Assembly (NCBI GenBank): GCA_027038095.1
Contig: JALVYA010000209.1
Span: 1-6,840 of the forward strand
DNA: 6,840 nucleotides
Origin: Archaeoglobaceae archaeon
GTDB taxonomy: Archaea > Halobacteriota > Archaeoglobi > Archaeoglobales > Archaeoglobaceae
Direction of reading: 5' to 3'
In this document: positions 1 to 5,763 of the stretch, piece after piece
How the letters are laid out: each line of letters begins with the position of its first letter
Numbering within the stretch: the stretch's first letter is position 1
Position numbers and translations under genes: made by a program
Notes under the pieces: model-generated
The model's input: only the letters and a program-made list of their open reading frames with translations
Told to the model about the DNA's origin: nothing
Databases searched by the model: none

Positions 1-9
1 AATAAAACG

Positions 10-17
10 TGAGGGAG
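10..17 (+). promoter_or_regulatory. Ribosome binding site of nadK
   Basis: The sequence TGAGGGAG is partly complementary to the 3' end of archaeal 16S rRNA and ends four bases before the ATG at 22. It favours the ATG over the TTG at 19. Only 21 bases lie upstream, so the promoter is outside the window. Confidence 0.55.
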
Positions 18-21
18 ATTG

Positions 22-774
22 ATGAAGGGTGCAATTATCTGCAAACCGGGATCAGAGAAAACAGCCGGGGAGGTACTCAGTTTCCTCGAAAGCATGGGAA
101 TTCAGGCTGACACGGTGGAGAACTGTTCTGAATGCGAGACATACGATTTTGTCGTTACCGTTGGAGGTGACGGAACGATTCTGAGAGCTCTTCAGCAGAT
201 CAGAAAATGTCCTCCAATTTTTGGGATAAACACGGGCAAAGTTGGATTGCTGACTCACGCAACTCCAAAAAACTTTAGAGAGAAACTCAGTGCTGCTCTC
301 GAAAAAATGGAAGTCGAGGAGTTTATGAGAATTGAGTGCGGAGATTTAATAGCGTTAAACGAAATTGCACTTTTAACAGCCATGCCCGCGAGGCTCGTGG
401 AGTTTTCAATTTTCGTTGATGGAGTGGAGATAGATCGACTTAGAAGCGATGGATTGCTGATCTCCACGCCAATAGGCTCAACCGCCTACGCCCTCTCAAC
501 AGGAGGGCCGATAATAGATCCAAGAATCGAGTGCACGCTGATAGTCCCGGTAGCTCCCTTCAAGCTCGGATGGAAGCCGTGGGTCGTCGGAAAGCACAGA
601 AAGGTGGAGGTTAAGGTGATCAGCAGACAGTGTCTGGCAATAGCTGATGGACATACAACTCTGCAGATAGAGCCCGACACAACTCTTTCATTCAGGAAGT
701 CGAGATTTCCAGCCAGATTCTTTAAAATGGAAAACAGAATAGCCAGAATCGTCGGCATGCTGAAAAACATGTAA
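22..774 (+). CDS. nadK: NAD kinase (ATP/polyphosphate-NAD kinase)
   Basis: This 250-residue cytosolic enzyme phosphorylates NAD+ to NADP+, the only known route to NADP. Visible family motifs are GGDGT at residues 48-52 (the Asp is the catalytic/nucleotide-site residue), FGINTGKVGLL at 67-77, the NE motif in LNEIAL at 112-117, the glycine-rich block around DGLLISTPIGSTAYA (143-157) with GGP at 161-163, and a late ADG at 208-210. The length matches the short archaeal form, and the sequence closely resembles the A. fulgidus enzyme as I remember it. An in-frame TTG lies at 19, directly before the ATG at 22. I chose the ATG because the TGAGGGAG purine tract at 10-17 is well spaced for it. The gene is complete and converges on the PhoU/RCK_C gene with 29 bases between stops. 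Whether it uses ATP, polyphosphate or both cannot be read from sequence. Identification is very secure. Confidence 0.96.
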   Translation: MKGAIICKPGSEKTAGEVLSFLESMGIQADTVENCSECETYDFVVTVGGDGTILRALQQIRKCPPIFGINTGKVGLLTHATPKNFREKLSAALEKMEVEEFMRIECGDLIALNEIALLTAMPARLVEFSIFVDGVEIDRLRSDGLLISTPIGSTAYALSTGGPIIDPRIECTLIVPVAPFKLGWKPWVVGKHRKVEVKVISRQCLAIADGHTTLQIEPDTTLSFRKSRFPARFFKMENRIARIVGMLKNM

Positions 775-776
775 AA
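763..776 (-). terminator. Candidate U-rich terminator of the PhoU/RCK_C gene
   Basis: On the minus strand, a T4 run (776-773) and a T5 run (767-763) follow 28 to 41 bases after the stop of the 804-1970 gene, within the last codons of nadK. They are modest U-tracts without a visible stem. Position and archaeal termination habits are the only support. Confidence 0.3.
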
Positions 777-803
777 CCTGTAGGACATCGAACTTCTGAA
801 CAC

Positions 804-1970
804 TCACTTTGAACAGAGGTTTCTCAGGATTTTTTCTCCCTCCCTCGTCCCCTTTACTATCAGCTTGTCACCAGCGAGTATTTTTGTCGATGCCGAAGGG
901 TTGGTTATCCACTTGTTACCCCTCTTCACGGCTATGACGTGCATACCCGTGTTAGTCTCTACTTTTGCCTCTCCAAGCGTTACGCCGTCGAGACTTGAAT
1001 TTTCCAAAACCTCTATCATCGTGATGATTTCATCAGCCTCTTTCATCGCCTCAGAAAATATGGGGTGTATTTCTCTGCCCTCCACTACTATCTGAGCTAT
1101 TTCCTTAGCCGAATCCGCTATGCGCTCGCTAGCGTGAGCCAGCTCCAGAACAGCAAGCAGCATGTTGAGCTCCTCATCGGGGTTGTTCTTCAGACTCTTC
1201 AAAACCAGAAGCTGTACCTTGTACTTGAGGTTGTCAACCTTTTCTTCGATGTAACTGGCTTCCTGAGCAGTTTTTTCATCCCTGTACAGTAAAGACAGGT
1301 AACTCAAATCAACAGCGAGTTCTGACAGATTTTTCATCTCAACAAGCAATTCAACTGCCTTTTCAAGGTTTTCTTCGAGTTTCGGTTCGAATTCTTCGAT
1401 AATCTTTTCCCTGCCTGTAACGAGTCTGTAGAATTTTGGTATTCCGGAAATGTCACCTTTGGCAAACAGCACATCGCCTATGAGGAGTTTTGTGTCTTTT
1501 TCCGGATCAAATATCCACTCGTAACCCCTTTTTATTGCTATAACCTTCATTCCGGTAACGGTGTGCAGCTTCGTCTCCTCAAGCGTCTTTCCGGCTACTT
1601 CAGAATCTTCGGTAACTTTGGCCTTCACAAGTGTTTCCTCGCTCTTTATGAGTGCGATTCTGACCATGTCTGGAGAAAGTTTCAGACCCCTCAGCACGAG
1701 TTCAGCTATGTCTCCAGCAGCCTGACAGATCTTCTGACTTGCGTTTGCCACCTGAAGAATCGTCGAAACGGATTCCGCTTCTTCAACGCTTCTAGCAGCA
1801 AGTATCGAAACTATGCGTATCTGCTTTAACAGCTCGTGTATCTTCTTTTCAAGCTCCACAACTTCCTCAGCTATGTCCTCGATGTTAAAGAGAATTGCAG
1901 AATAGGCGAGATCAACGATCACCTCAGAAGTATCCTTTATTTCGACCAGCAAATCCTTAACTGTGCGCAT
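804..1970 (-). CDS. Tandem PhoU-like/RCK_C (TrkA-C) domain protein
   Basis: This 388-residue soluble protein has no signal peptide or membrane segment and consists of two copies of one module. Copy 1 has a helical PhoU-like domain at about residues 7-95 and an RCK_C domain at about 100-185. Copy 2 has the same at about 208-298 and 303-385. The copies align with an offset near 201: LLVEIK (7-12) matches LLVEMK (208-213), TGMKVIAIKRG (139-149) matches TGMHVIAVKRG (341-351), and each RCK_C carries a GD turn (165-166 and 367-368). RCK_C domains bind small ligands and gate K+ channels and transporters. PhoU-like domains are dimeric helical regulators. A regulatory role for an ion transporter is therefore likely, but no transporter is encoded here and the partner is unknown. 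The ATG at 1970 sits just after a BRE/TATA element and lacks a Shine-Dalgarno sequence, suggesting a leaderless mRNA. Domain assignment is firm; function is inferred. Confidence 0.88.
   Translation of the reverse strand: MRTVKDLLVEIKDTSEVIVDLAYSAILFNIEDIAEEVVELEKKIHELLKQIRIVSILAARSVEEAESVSTILQVANASQKICQAAGDIAELVLRGLKLSPDMVRIALIKSEETLVKAKVTEDSEVAGKTLEETKLHTVTGMKVIAIKRGYEWIFDPEKDTKLLIGDVLFAKGDISGIPKFYRLVTGREKIIEEFEPKLEENLEKAVELLVEMKNLSELAVDLSYLSLLYRDEKTAQEASYIEEKVDNLKYKVQLLVLKSLKNNPDEELNMLLAVLELAHASERIADSAKEIAQIVVEGREIHPIFSEAMKEADEIITMIEVLENSSLDGVTLGEAKVETNTGMHVIAVKRGNKWITNPSASTKILAGDKLIVKGTREGEKILRNLCSK
830..835 (+). terminator. Candidate U-rich terminator of nadK
   Basis: A run of six T on the + strand, followed by pyrimidine-rich sequence, lies about 56 bases after the nadK stop. 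Archaeal RNA polymerase terminates at such U-runs without needing a hairpin. The run lies inside the 3' end of the opposing gene, so nadK mRNA would overlap that gene's mRNA in antisense. Confidence 0.35.
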
Positions 1971-1993
1971 TTTTGAAAAATCTTTAGAAAATC

Positions 1994-2009
1994 TTATTTA
2001 AGGGTTTCG
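1994..2009 (-). promoter_or_regulatory. BRE/TATA promoter of the PhoU/RCK_C gene
   Basis: Read on the minus strand, this is CGAAA (2009-2005, BRE-like), then CCC, then TTAAATAA (2001-1994, TATA box). It is a close match to the archaeal arrangement. The TATA centre lies about 27 bases before the ATG at 1970, so the predicted transcription start falls on or within a few bases of the start codon. No Shine-Dalgarno sequence is visible between them, consistent with leaderless translation. It lies in the 42-base gap after the M20 gene, so this gene can be transcribed separately. Confidence 0.65.
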
Positions 2010-2012
2010 TAT

Positions 2013-3014
2013 TCAGGATTTTGCTTTGCCCAGATTCTTTAAGACTTCAGCAGCCCTGATGACTTCCTGAATGCTGACTCTTTCGTGCGGAGTGTGACAT
2101 AGCTCGAGTTTTCCCGGACCAAAAACGACTGTGTCCCATCCCGCACCGTGCAGGTTCACGGCATCAGTCCACGAAGGCATGTAACTCCTTTCGACCTTCA
2201 GCCCTGCACAAGAAACGGCATTTTCGAGAATTTTTGCCACGTCTCCCGAAACGAATGGATCCGCAACTTCCAGAATTTCCACTCTTCCATACCCTTCCAG
2301 CGTGTCGAGCAGTTCGAACAGAATGCTGGTCTTGTCTGGCAGCAGGTACTCTGCCTTCAGGTAACAGATGTGGGGTACGGCATAAACATCTTCGGGTAAA
2401 GACTTAATCTGAAGCAGGTTAAACACAGCACCGTATCTTTTTCCGATTTCCTCAAGCCGATCAATAAGGGATAGTGATTTTTTGATAGCGTTTATTCCAG
2501 CCCACGGCGTTGCTGCGTGAGCGGGCTTTCCTTCCAGTGTAACCGAGAACTCAACAACACCCCAGTGTTCGGAACAGACTTTAAGCTCTGTTGGCTCCAT
2601 AACAATCGCTTTACCCGCACTCCTTTTTTCGGCAAAGTACTGAGAACCGAGACCGGTTTCCTCCTCATCGGCAAAGAAGACACAGTTAAAAGGTCTGTCC
2701 TCTGCCATCTCCAGAGCCAGAAGAATTGCCGTCACGCTCGCCTTATCGTCAGCAACTCCTGTACCGTAGCAGAACTCTCCGTCAGAACTGAAGCTTGTGA
2801 GTTCTTTTACCGTATCCATGTGAGCGGTTACCCACAGCTCAGCCCCCAGGTCGAGAACGACGTTTTTTGCGCCATCTATTTCCGGAGAGAAACCCATGTT
2901 TTCTAAGTAATTTACCAGAAATTCCATCAGTTTTTCCTCTTCACCGGAGGGGCTTGAAATCTCAGCTAACTCCTTGAGCAACTCTCTTGCCTCTGAAGCA
3001 ATTTCATGGGTCAT
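2013..3014 (-). CDS. M20-family zinc deacylase/peptidase (ArgE/DapE/LysK-like)
   Basis: This 333-residue cytosolic metallohydrolase has the full di-metal M20 ligand set. Visible are TAHMDTV with His65 and Asp67, GTGVADDK with bridging Asp89, ADEEETG with Glu117 (general base) and Glu118 (metal), MEPTE with Glu140, and CHTPHER with His307. His166 in GKPAHAATP lies in the lid/dimerisation domain (about 160-270) and matches the His that completes the partner active site. Family members remove acyl groups from acetylornithine, succinyl-diaminopimelate or LysW-bound lysine/ornithine, or act as dipeptidases. The short length is typical of archaeal LysK/ArgE-like members, but no arginine or lysine gene adjoins it, so the substrate stays open. 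The ATG at 3014 lacks a Shine-Dalgarno sequence. A TTG at 2981 (residue 12) is a possible later start, because the strongest nearby TATA sequence lies only about 10 bases before the ATG. Confidence 0.88.
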   Translation of the reverse strand: MTHEIASEARELLKELAEISSPSGEEEKLMEFLVNYLENMGFSPEIDGAKNVVLDLGAELWVTAHMDTVKELTSFSSDGEFCYGTGVADDKASVTAILLALEMAEDRPFNCVFFADEEETGLGSQYFAEKRSAGKAIVMEPTELKVCSEHWGVVEFSVTLEGKPAHAATPWAGINAIKKSLSLIDRLEEIGKRYGAVFNLLQIKSLPEDVYAVPHICYLKAEYLLPDKTSILFELLDTLEGYGRVEILEVADPFVSGDVAKILENAVSCAGLKVERSYMPSWTDAVNLHGAGWDTVVFGPGKLELCHTPHERVSIQEVIRAAEVLKNLGKAKS

Positions 3015-3020
3015 TACATA

Positions 3021-3047
3021 TTTTTAAACCGAGAAACAATAAAGGTT
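3021..3047 (+). promoter_or_regulatory. TATA-like element and RBS before the GNAT gene
   Basis: An AT-rich stretch reading TTTTTAAA (3021-3028) has its centre about 27 bases before the GTG at 3051, the usual archaeal TATA distance for a very short leader. AAAGGTT at 3041-3047 could pair with 16S rRNA if the leader is longer. The TATA sequence is nearly symmetric and no clear BRE fixes its direction. It may instead, or also, serve the divergent M20 gene. Confidence 0.4.
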
Positions 3048-3050
3048 ACT

Positions 3051-3557
3051 GTGTTAAAGATAAAGATCAGAAACGCTGATTCTGAAGACGCTGAAAGGTT
3101 CGTAAACTGTTATTTAAGAGCGTACAGAGGACTGGAGAGTTACGCTTTCAGCTCAAAGAGAGATGTGAAAAGTTATTTCCGCTGGTTAATGAAAAGAGAT
3201 GCAAAAGGCGTTTACTCCGCAGACGTTATGATAAAAACTCAGGGATTTGACTGGTCGGAGCTGAGAGGTGCTGGTTTTGTTGCTTGCGATTCGAACTGGT
3301 TCAGCAAGTACGAAGGGAAAGAAGTCTGCGAGATTCACGAAATATTCGTTGACCCGGAGTGGAGGGGCATAGGTATAGGCAGCATGCTTATGAGAGAGGC
3401 TATTAGCTATTCAGTAAAAATGAGGAGGGACGTGCTGGAGCTCTGGGTTGGAGAGAGAAATTACAGGGCAATGAAGTTTTACAGGAAGTTCGGATTCAGC
3501 AGCAGGGAGAAGAACGGGTGCTGGATAAGAATGGTTAAAACTCTGAACGTCAAATAA
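3051..3557 (+). CDS. GNAT-family N-acetyltransferase
   Basis: From the GTG at 3051 this gives 168 residues, a typical length for a single GNAT domain. GNAT enzymes transfer acetyl from acetyl-CoA to an amine on a protein or small molecule. Motif A runs from about residue 96 to 118, with the pyrophosphate-binding loop RGIGIG at 105-110 after strand EIFVDPE. Motif B is NYRAMKFYRKFGF at 137-149. The first half (1-60) is basic and divergent, as expected for the substrate-binding side, so the acceptor cannot be named. An ATG at 3006 is in frame, but it would overlap the divergent M20 gene by nine bases and lie before the likely TATA box. The GTG starts the natural first strand (LKIKIRNA) and has AAAGGTT upstream. 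The gene is divergent from the M20 hydrolase and convergent with atpD, so context gives no functional link. It could be a RimI-like or a metabolite acetyltransferase. Confidence 0.88.
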   Translation: MLKIKIRNADSEDAERFVNCYLRAYRGLESYAFSSKRDVKSYFRWLMKRDAKGVYSADVMIKTQGFDWSELRGAGFVACDSNWFSKYEGKEVCEIHEIFVDPEWRGIGIGSMLMREAISYSVKMRRDVLELWVGERNYRAMKFYRKFGFSSREKNGCWIRMVKTLNVK

Positions 3558-3561
3558 AAAA
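3556..3561 (-). terminator. T6 terminator at the end of the atpA-B-D operon
   Basis: Six T on the minus strand begin seven bases after the atpD stop codon and overlap the stop codon of the convergent acetyltransferase gene. No stem is evident. U-runs of this length are sufficient for archaeal termination, and the next gene lies on the other strand, so this is a plausible operon end. Confidence 0.5.
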
Positions 3562-3567
3562 TAGGTT

Positions 3568-3603
3568 TCAGGCAGCTGCCTCGGCAGCAGCTTCAGCAGC
3601 CTT
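3568..3603 (-). repeat. Copy 1 of Ala/Glu tail repeat (3' end of atpD)
   Basis: The last 36 bases of atpD, encoding KAAEAAAEAAA and the stop, align with the last 36 bases of atpB. The alignment needs only two compensating in-frame 3-base indels and a few substitutions near the stop. The shared core blocks are AAGGCT, GAAGCTGCT and GCCGAGGCAGC, in that order. Confidence 0.7.
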
Positions 3604-4239
3604 TGCTTCCTCTTCTTTCTGAGCCATCTTGGACTTTATCTTCTTCAGCCTGATTATGTTCTCCCTGTCCTGCTCCTCAAGCTTAAAGGTTATGTACTTC
3701 GCTGCTTCTTTCATGTTCGGAATAACCCTGTACTCAAGGGCGTTAACTCTCCTCTTCGTTCTCTCTATTTCCTCAATGAGCCTCTTCACAGTCGTTTCTA
3801 TTTCGGCGACTTCGAGTATTGCGTCCACGAGCTCTTCGTAAGCTGCAACAGCCTCATCTATCCTCGCAGTTGTGGCAATAACTCCGTACTCTCTTTCTGT
3901 GACTTTTCTCCTGATTTTCTCCCTTTTAACTACAGGAACGACGACACCCATTATGTTCTTTTTCTTTATCGTAAAGGTTGGCTCACACTGACAGGATATG
4001 GCCACTGCTTTTACGGCAAGAACGCCATCCACTGCTTTGGCGAGAGTTATTTTTTCGTTTGCCTTGTTGTACTTCTCCACCATTCCGCCAATCACTTCCT
4101 TGGCCTCCTCGAGGATCTCTCTGAACTCCATTATCAGACCGTCTCTTTTCATCTTCAGGAGTGCGTGACCTCTGGTAGCCATCTTTATCCTTCTCTTGAG
4201 CTTGATCAGCTCCATTCTCGTCGGTTTTATATCAGTCAT
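3568..4239 (-). CDS. atpD: A-type ATP synthase subunit D (central stalk)
   Basis: Subunit D (223 residues) is the long coiled-coil rotor shaft that runs through the A3B3 hexamer and couples it to the membrane ring, as gamma does in F-type enzymes. The two family blocks are present. The N-terminal helix starts PTRMELIKLKRRIKM (6-20), and the C-terminal helix includes RRVNALEYRVIPNM (163-176) and LEEQDRENIIRLKKIK (187-202). The central globular part holds the conserved NIMGVVVP (95-102). Two points are unusual: a CQC pair at 83-85, and an Ala/Glu-rich tail (about 206-223) extending past the conserved helix and closely resembling the tail of AtpB. The ATG at 4239 follows a strong AAAGGAGGGA tract with seven bases of spacing from the GGAGGG core. 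It lies 52 bases after atpB in the same direction and should be co-transcribed with it. Confidence 0.96.
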   Translation of the reverse strand: MTDIKPTRMELIKLKRRIKMATRGHALLKMKRDGLIMEFREILEEAKEVIGGMVEKYNKANEKITLAKAVDGVLAVKAVAISCQCEPTFTIKKKNIMGVVVPVVKREKIRRKVTEREYGVIATTARIDEAVAAYEELVDAILEVAEIETTVKRLIEEIERTKRRVNALEYRVIPNMKEAAKYITFKLEEQDRENIIRLKKIKSKMAQKEEEAKAAEAAAEAAA

Positions 4240-4245
4240 TGACTG

Positions 4246-4255
4246 TCCCTCCTTT
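4246..4255 (-). promoter_or_regulatory. Strong Shine-Dalgarno of atpD
   Basis: The minus strand reads AAAGGAGGGA, with the GGAGGG core seven bases before the ATG at 4239. It is the strongest Shine-Dalgarno match in the window and fixes the atpD start. It contrasts with the apparently leaderless starts of the non-operon genes. Confidence 0.75.
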
Positions 4256-4291
4256 ACCTCTTTTTAAAGCCCCTTATAAAAGAGTGGAAAG

Positions 4292-4327
4292 TTACGCTGC
4301 TGCCTCGGCCTCAGCAGCTTCAGCCTT
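4292..4327 (-). repeat. Copy 2 of Ala/Glu tail repeat (3' end of atpB)
   Basis: The last 36 bases of atpB, encoding [11 protein letters not shown] and the stop, carry the same ordered blocks as the end of atpD: AAGGCT, GAAGCTGCT, then GCCGAGGCAGC. One extra GAG codon is present and one GCT codon is missing relative to atpD. Confidence 0.7.
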
Positions 4328-5713
4328 GCCCTCACCCTTCTTCTTTCTGTAAGCCGGGTGGTACTTCTCGATATACTTCCTTTCGATCTTGGTCAACTCG
4401 CTTTCAGGCAACAGAGCCAGCAGCTCCCATCCGAGATCGAGCGTGTATTCGATGTCTCTGTCTTCGTACTTGCCCTGCTGTATGAATCTCTTCTCGAACT
4501 CGTCGGCAAACCTGAGGTATCTTCTGTCTCTCTCGGACAGAGCTTCTTCACCGACGATAGCGACGAGACCTCTGAGGTCAACACCCTCTGCGTAAGCAGC
4601 GTACATCTGGTCGTTCCACTGGACGTGGTCGTCTCTCGTCATACCCTCTCCAATACCTTCCTTCATCAGCCTGCTCAGAGAGGGCAGAACGTCTATCGGC
4701 GGATAGATACCCTTTGCGTGCAGTTCTCTGCTCAGAACTATCTGGCCTTCGGTTATGTATCCTGTCAGATCGGGAATCGGGTGCGTTATGTCGTCACCGG
4801 GCATTGTCAGAATTGGCATCTGCGTAATCGTTCCTTTTCTGCCTCTAATTCTTCCAGCTCTTTCGTATATTGTCGCGAGGTCTGTGTACATGTAACCCGG
4901 ATAGCCTCTTCTACCGGGAACTTCTTCTCTTGCAGCCGACATCTCTCTGAGTGCCTCACAGTAGTTTGTCATGTCTGTGAGGATAACAAGGACGTGCAGG
5001 TCGTATTCATACGCCAGAAACTCTGCTGCCGTTAACGCCATTCTCGGAGTGAGAATCCTCTCTATAGCCGGGTCATCAGCGAGGTTCAGGAAAACGACTG
5101 CTCTTTCCAGAGCACCTGTTCTTTCGAACTCCTTCATGAACTGGTAAGCTTCTTCGTGAGTTATACCCATGGCAGCGAATATGACTGCGAACTCCTCACC
5201 CTCACCTCTAACCTTGGCCTGCCTCGCTATCTGCAGAGCTATGTCGTTGTGCGGTAAACCTGAACCGCTGAATATGGGCAGTTTCTGACCTCTGACGAGT
5301 GTGTTCATTCCGTCTATTGCGGAAATACCGGTCTGAATGAACTCTCTCGGATACTGCCTCGCGTAAGGGTTGATAGCGGCACCTATGATTTCTCTTCTCT
5401 CCTCAGGCACTATTTTCGGACCACCATCTATCGGGTCTCCGCTTCCGGAGAGAACCCTTCCAAGCATGTCCTTTGAACAGGGCAGTCTGACTATGTCTCC
5501 CGTAAACCTGACTGTGGATGAGGAGTCAATACCTCTGGTACCCTCGAAAACCTGAACGACAACAATGTCCTTTGAAGTGTCGAGAACCTGTCCTCTCTTT
5601 ACACTTCCGTCTGGCAGTGTAATTGTAACCAGCTCACCGAAACCTACAGGTTCGGTCTTTTCAACAAATATCAGTGGTCCGGCAACTTTACTTATCGTTT
5701 TATATTCTTTCAT
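4292..5713 (-). CDS. atpB: A-type ATP synthase subunit B (non-catalytic)
   Basis: Subunit B alternates with A in the A3B3 head and binds nucleotide without catalysis. From the ATG at 5713 it has 473 residues. Visible are the N-terminal barrel start [20 protein letters not shown] (4-23), [14 protein letters not shown] (86-99), and [15 protein letters not shown] (125-139). A degenerate P-loop region [15 protein letters not shown] (145-159) lacks the GKT lysine, as expected for B. Further on are [15 protein letters not shown] (267-281), [20 protein letters not shown] (304-323) and the ATP synthase alpha/beta signature [10 protein letters not shown] (338-347). The C-terminal [17 protein letters not shown] tail is unusual and is shared with AtpD. 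An in-frame GTG-GTG pair at 5722-5717 could add three residues. I prefer the ATG because that GGTGGTG tract serves as its ribosome binding site and [14 protein letters not shown] is the usual family start. It sits 50 bases after atpA and 52 before atpD, in one operon. Confidence 0.97.
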   Translation of the reverse strand: MKEYKTISKVAGPLIFVEKTEPVGFGELVTITLPDGSVKRGQVLDTSKDIVVVQVFEGTRGIDSSSTVRFTGDIVRLPCSKDMLGRVLSGSGDPIDGGPKIVPEERREIIGAAINPYARQYPREFIQTGISAIDGMNTLVRGQKLPIFSGSGLPHNDIALQIARQAKVRGEGEEFAVIFAAMGITHEEAYQFMKEFERTGALERAVVFLNLADDPAIERILTPRMALTAAEFLAYEYDLHVLVILTDMTNYCEALREMSAAREEVPGRRGYPGYMYTDLATIYERAGRIRGRKGTITQMPILTMPGDDITHPIPDLTGYITEGQIVLSRELHAKGIYPPIDVLPSLSRLMKEGIGEGMTRDDHVQWNDQMYAAYAEGVDLRGLVAIVGEEALSERDRRYLRFADEFEKRFIQQGKYEDRDIEYTLDLGWELLALLPESELTKIERKYIEKYHPAYRKKKGEGKAEAAEAEAAA

Positions 5714-5716
5714 TTT

Positions 5717-5726
5717 CACCACCTTT
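5717..5726 (-). promoter_or_regulatory. Ribosome binding site of atpB
   Basis: The minus strand reads AAAGGTGGTG three bases before the ATG at 5713. It matches the archaeal GGTG-type anti-SD complement and explains why the upstream in-frame GTG codons are probably not the start. Confidence 0.6.
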
Positions 5727-5730
5727 ATCG

Positions 5731-5763
5731 CATTAATATAACAAAATTTTAAAAAAATTTAAA
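5731..5763 (-). promoter_or_regulatory. AT-rich atpA-atpB spacer with T7 run and TATA-like sequence
   Basis: Immediately after the atpA stop, the minus strand has a run of seven T (5757-5751), then AAAATTTTG, then TTATATTAATG. The T7 run could attenuate transcription after atpA. The TTTTAAAATTTT centre (about 5749) lies 36 bases before the atpB ATG, and could act as a TATA box giving a short leader that still contains the ribosome binding site. Neither role is shown by sequence alone. Confidence 0.3.

Noticed and set aside
486..803. Minus-strand open frame of 105 codons antisense to nadK.
   Set aside because: It overlaps a confidently identified gene, starts with GTG at the neighbour's stop, has no recognisable domain and is explained as a codon-bias shadow.
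1021..1095. GTGATGA followed by CTGA, resembling boxes C and D of an archaeal C/D guide RNA.
   Set aside because: The spacing of about 75 bases is long for this class, no internal D' or C' boxes are present, and the stretch is antisense to a conserved coding region. A chance match is more likely.
2053..2072. CTGATGA near CTGA motifs, again C/D-box-like.
   Set aside because: The first base does not match the R of the C box, the CTGA is too close to leave a guide, and it lies in the coding end of the M20 gene.
3006..3050. ATG at 3006 as the GNAT start.
   Set aside because: It would overlap the divergent M20 gene, precede the likely TATA element and add 15 residues before the first conserved strand. 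The GTG at 3051 is better supported.
4260..4282. TTTATAA and TTTAAAAAG in the atpB-atpD spacer as an internal promoter for atpD.
   Set aside because: The TTTATAA element would start transcription within the Shine-Dalgarno region of atpD, and no BRE is visible. Co-transcription with atpB explains expression adequately.
4358..5035. Plus-strand open frame of 225 codons inside atpB.
   Set aside because: It lies wholly antisense to strongly conserved atpB coding sequence. The translation is low-complexity Ser/Val/Arg-rich with no motif, and no promoter or ribosome binding site is seen.
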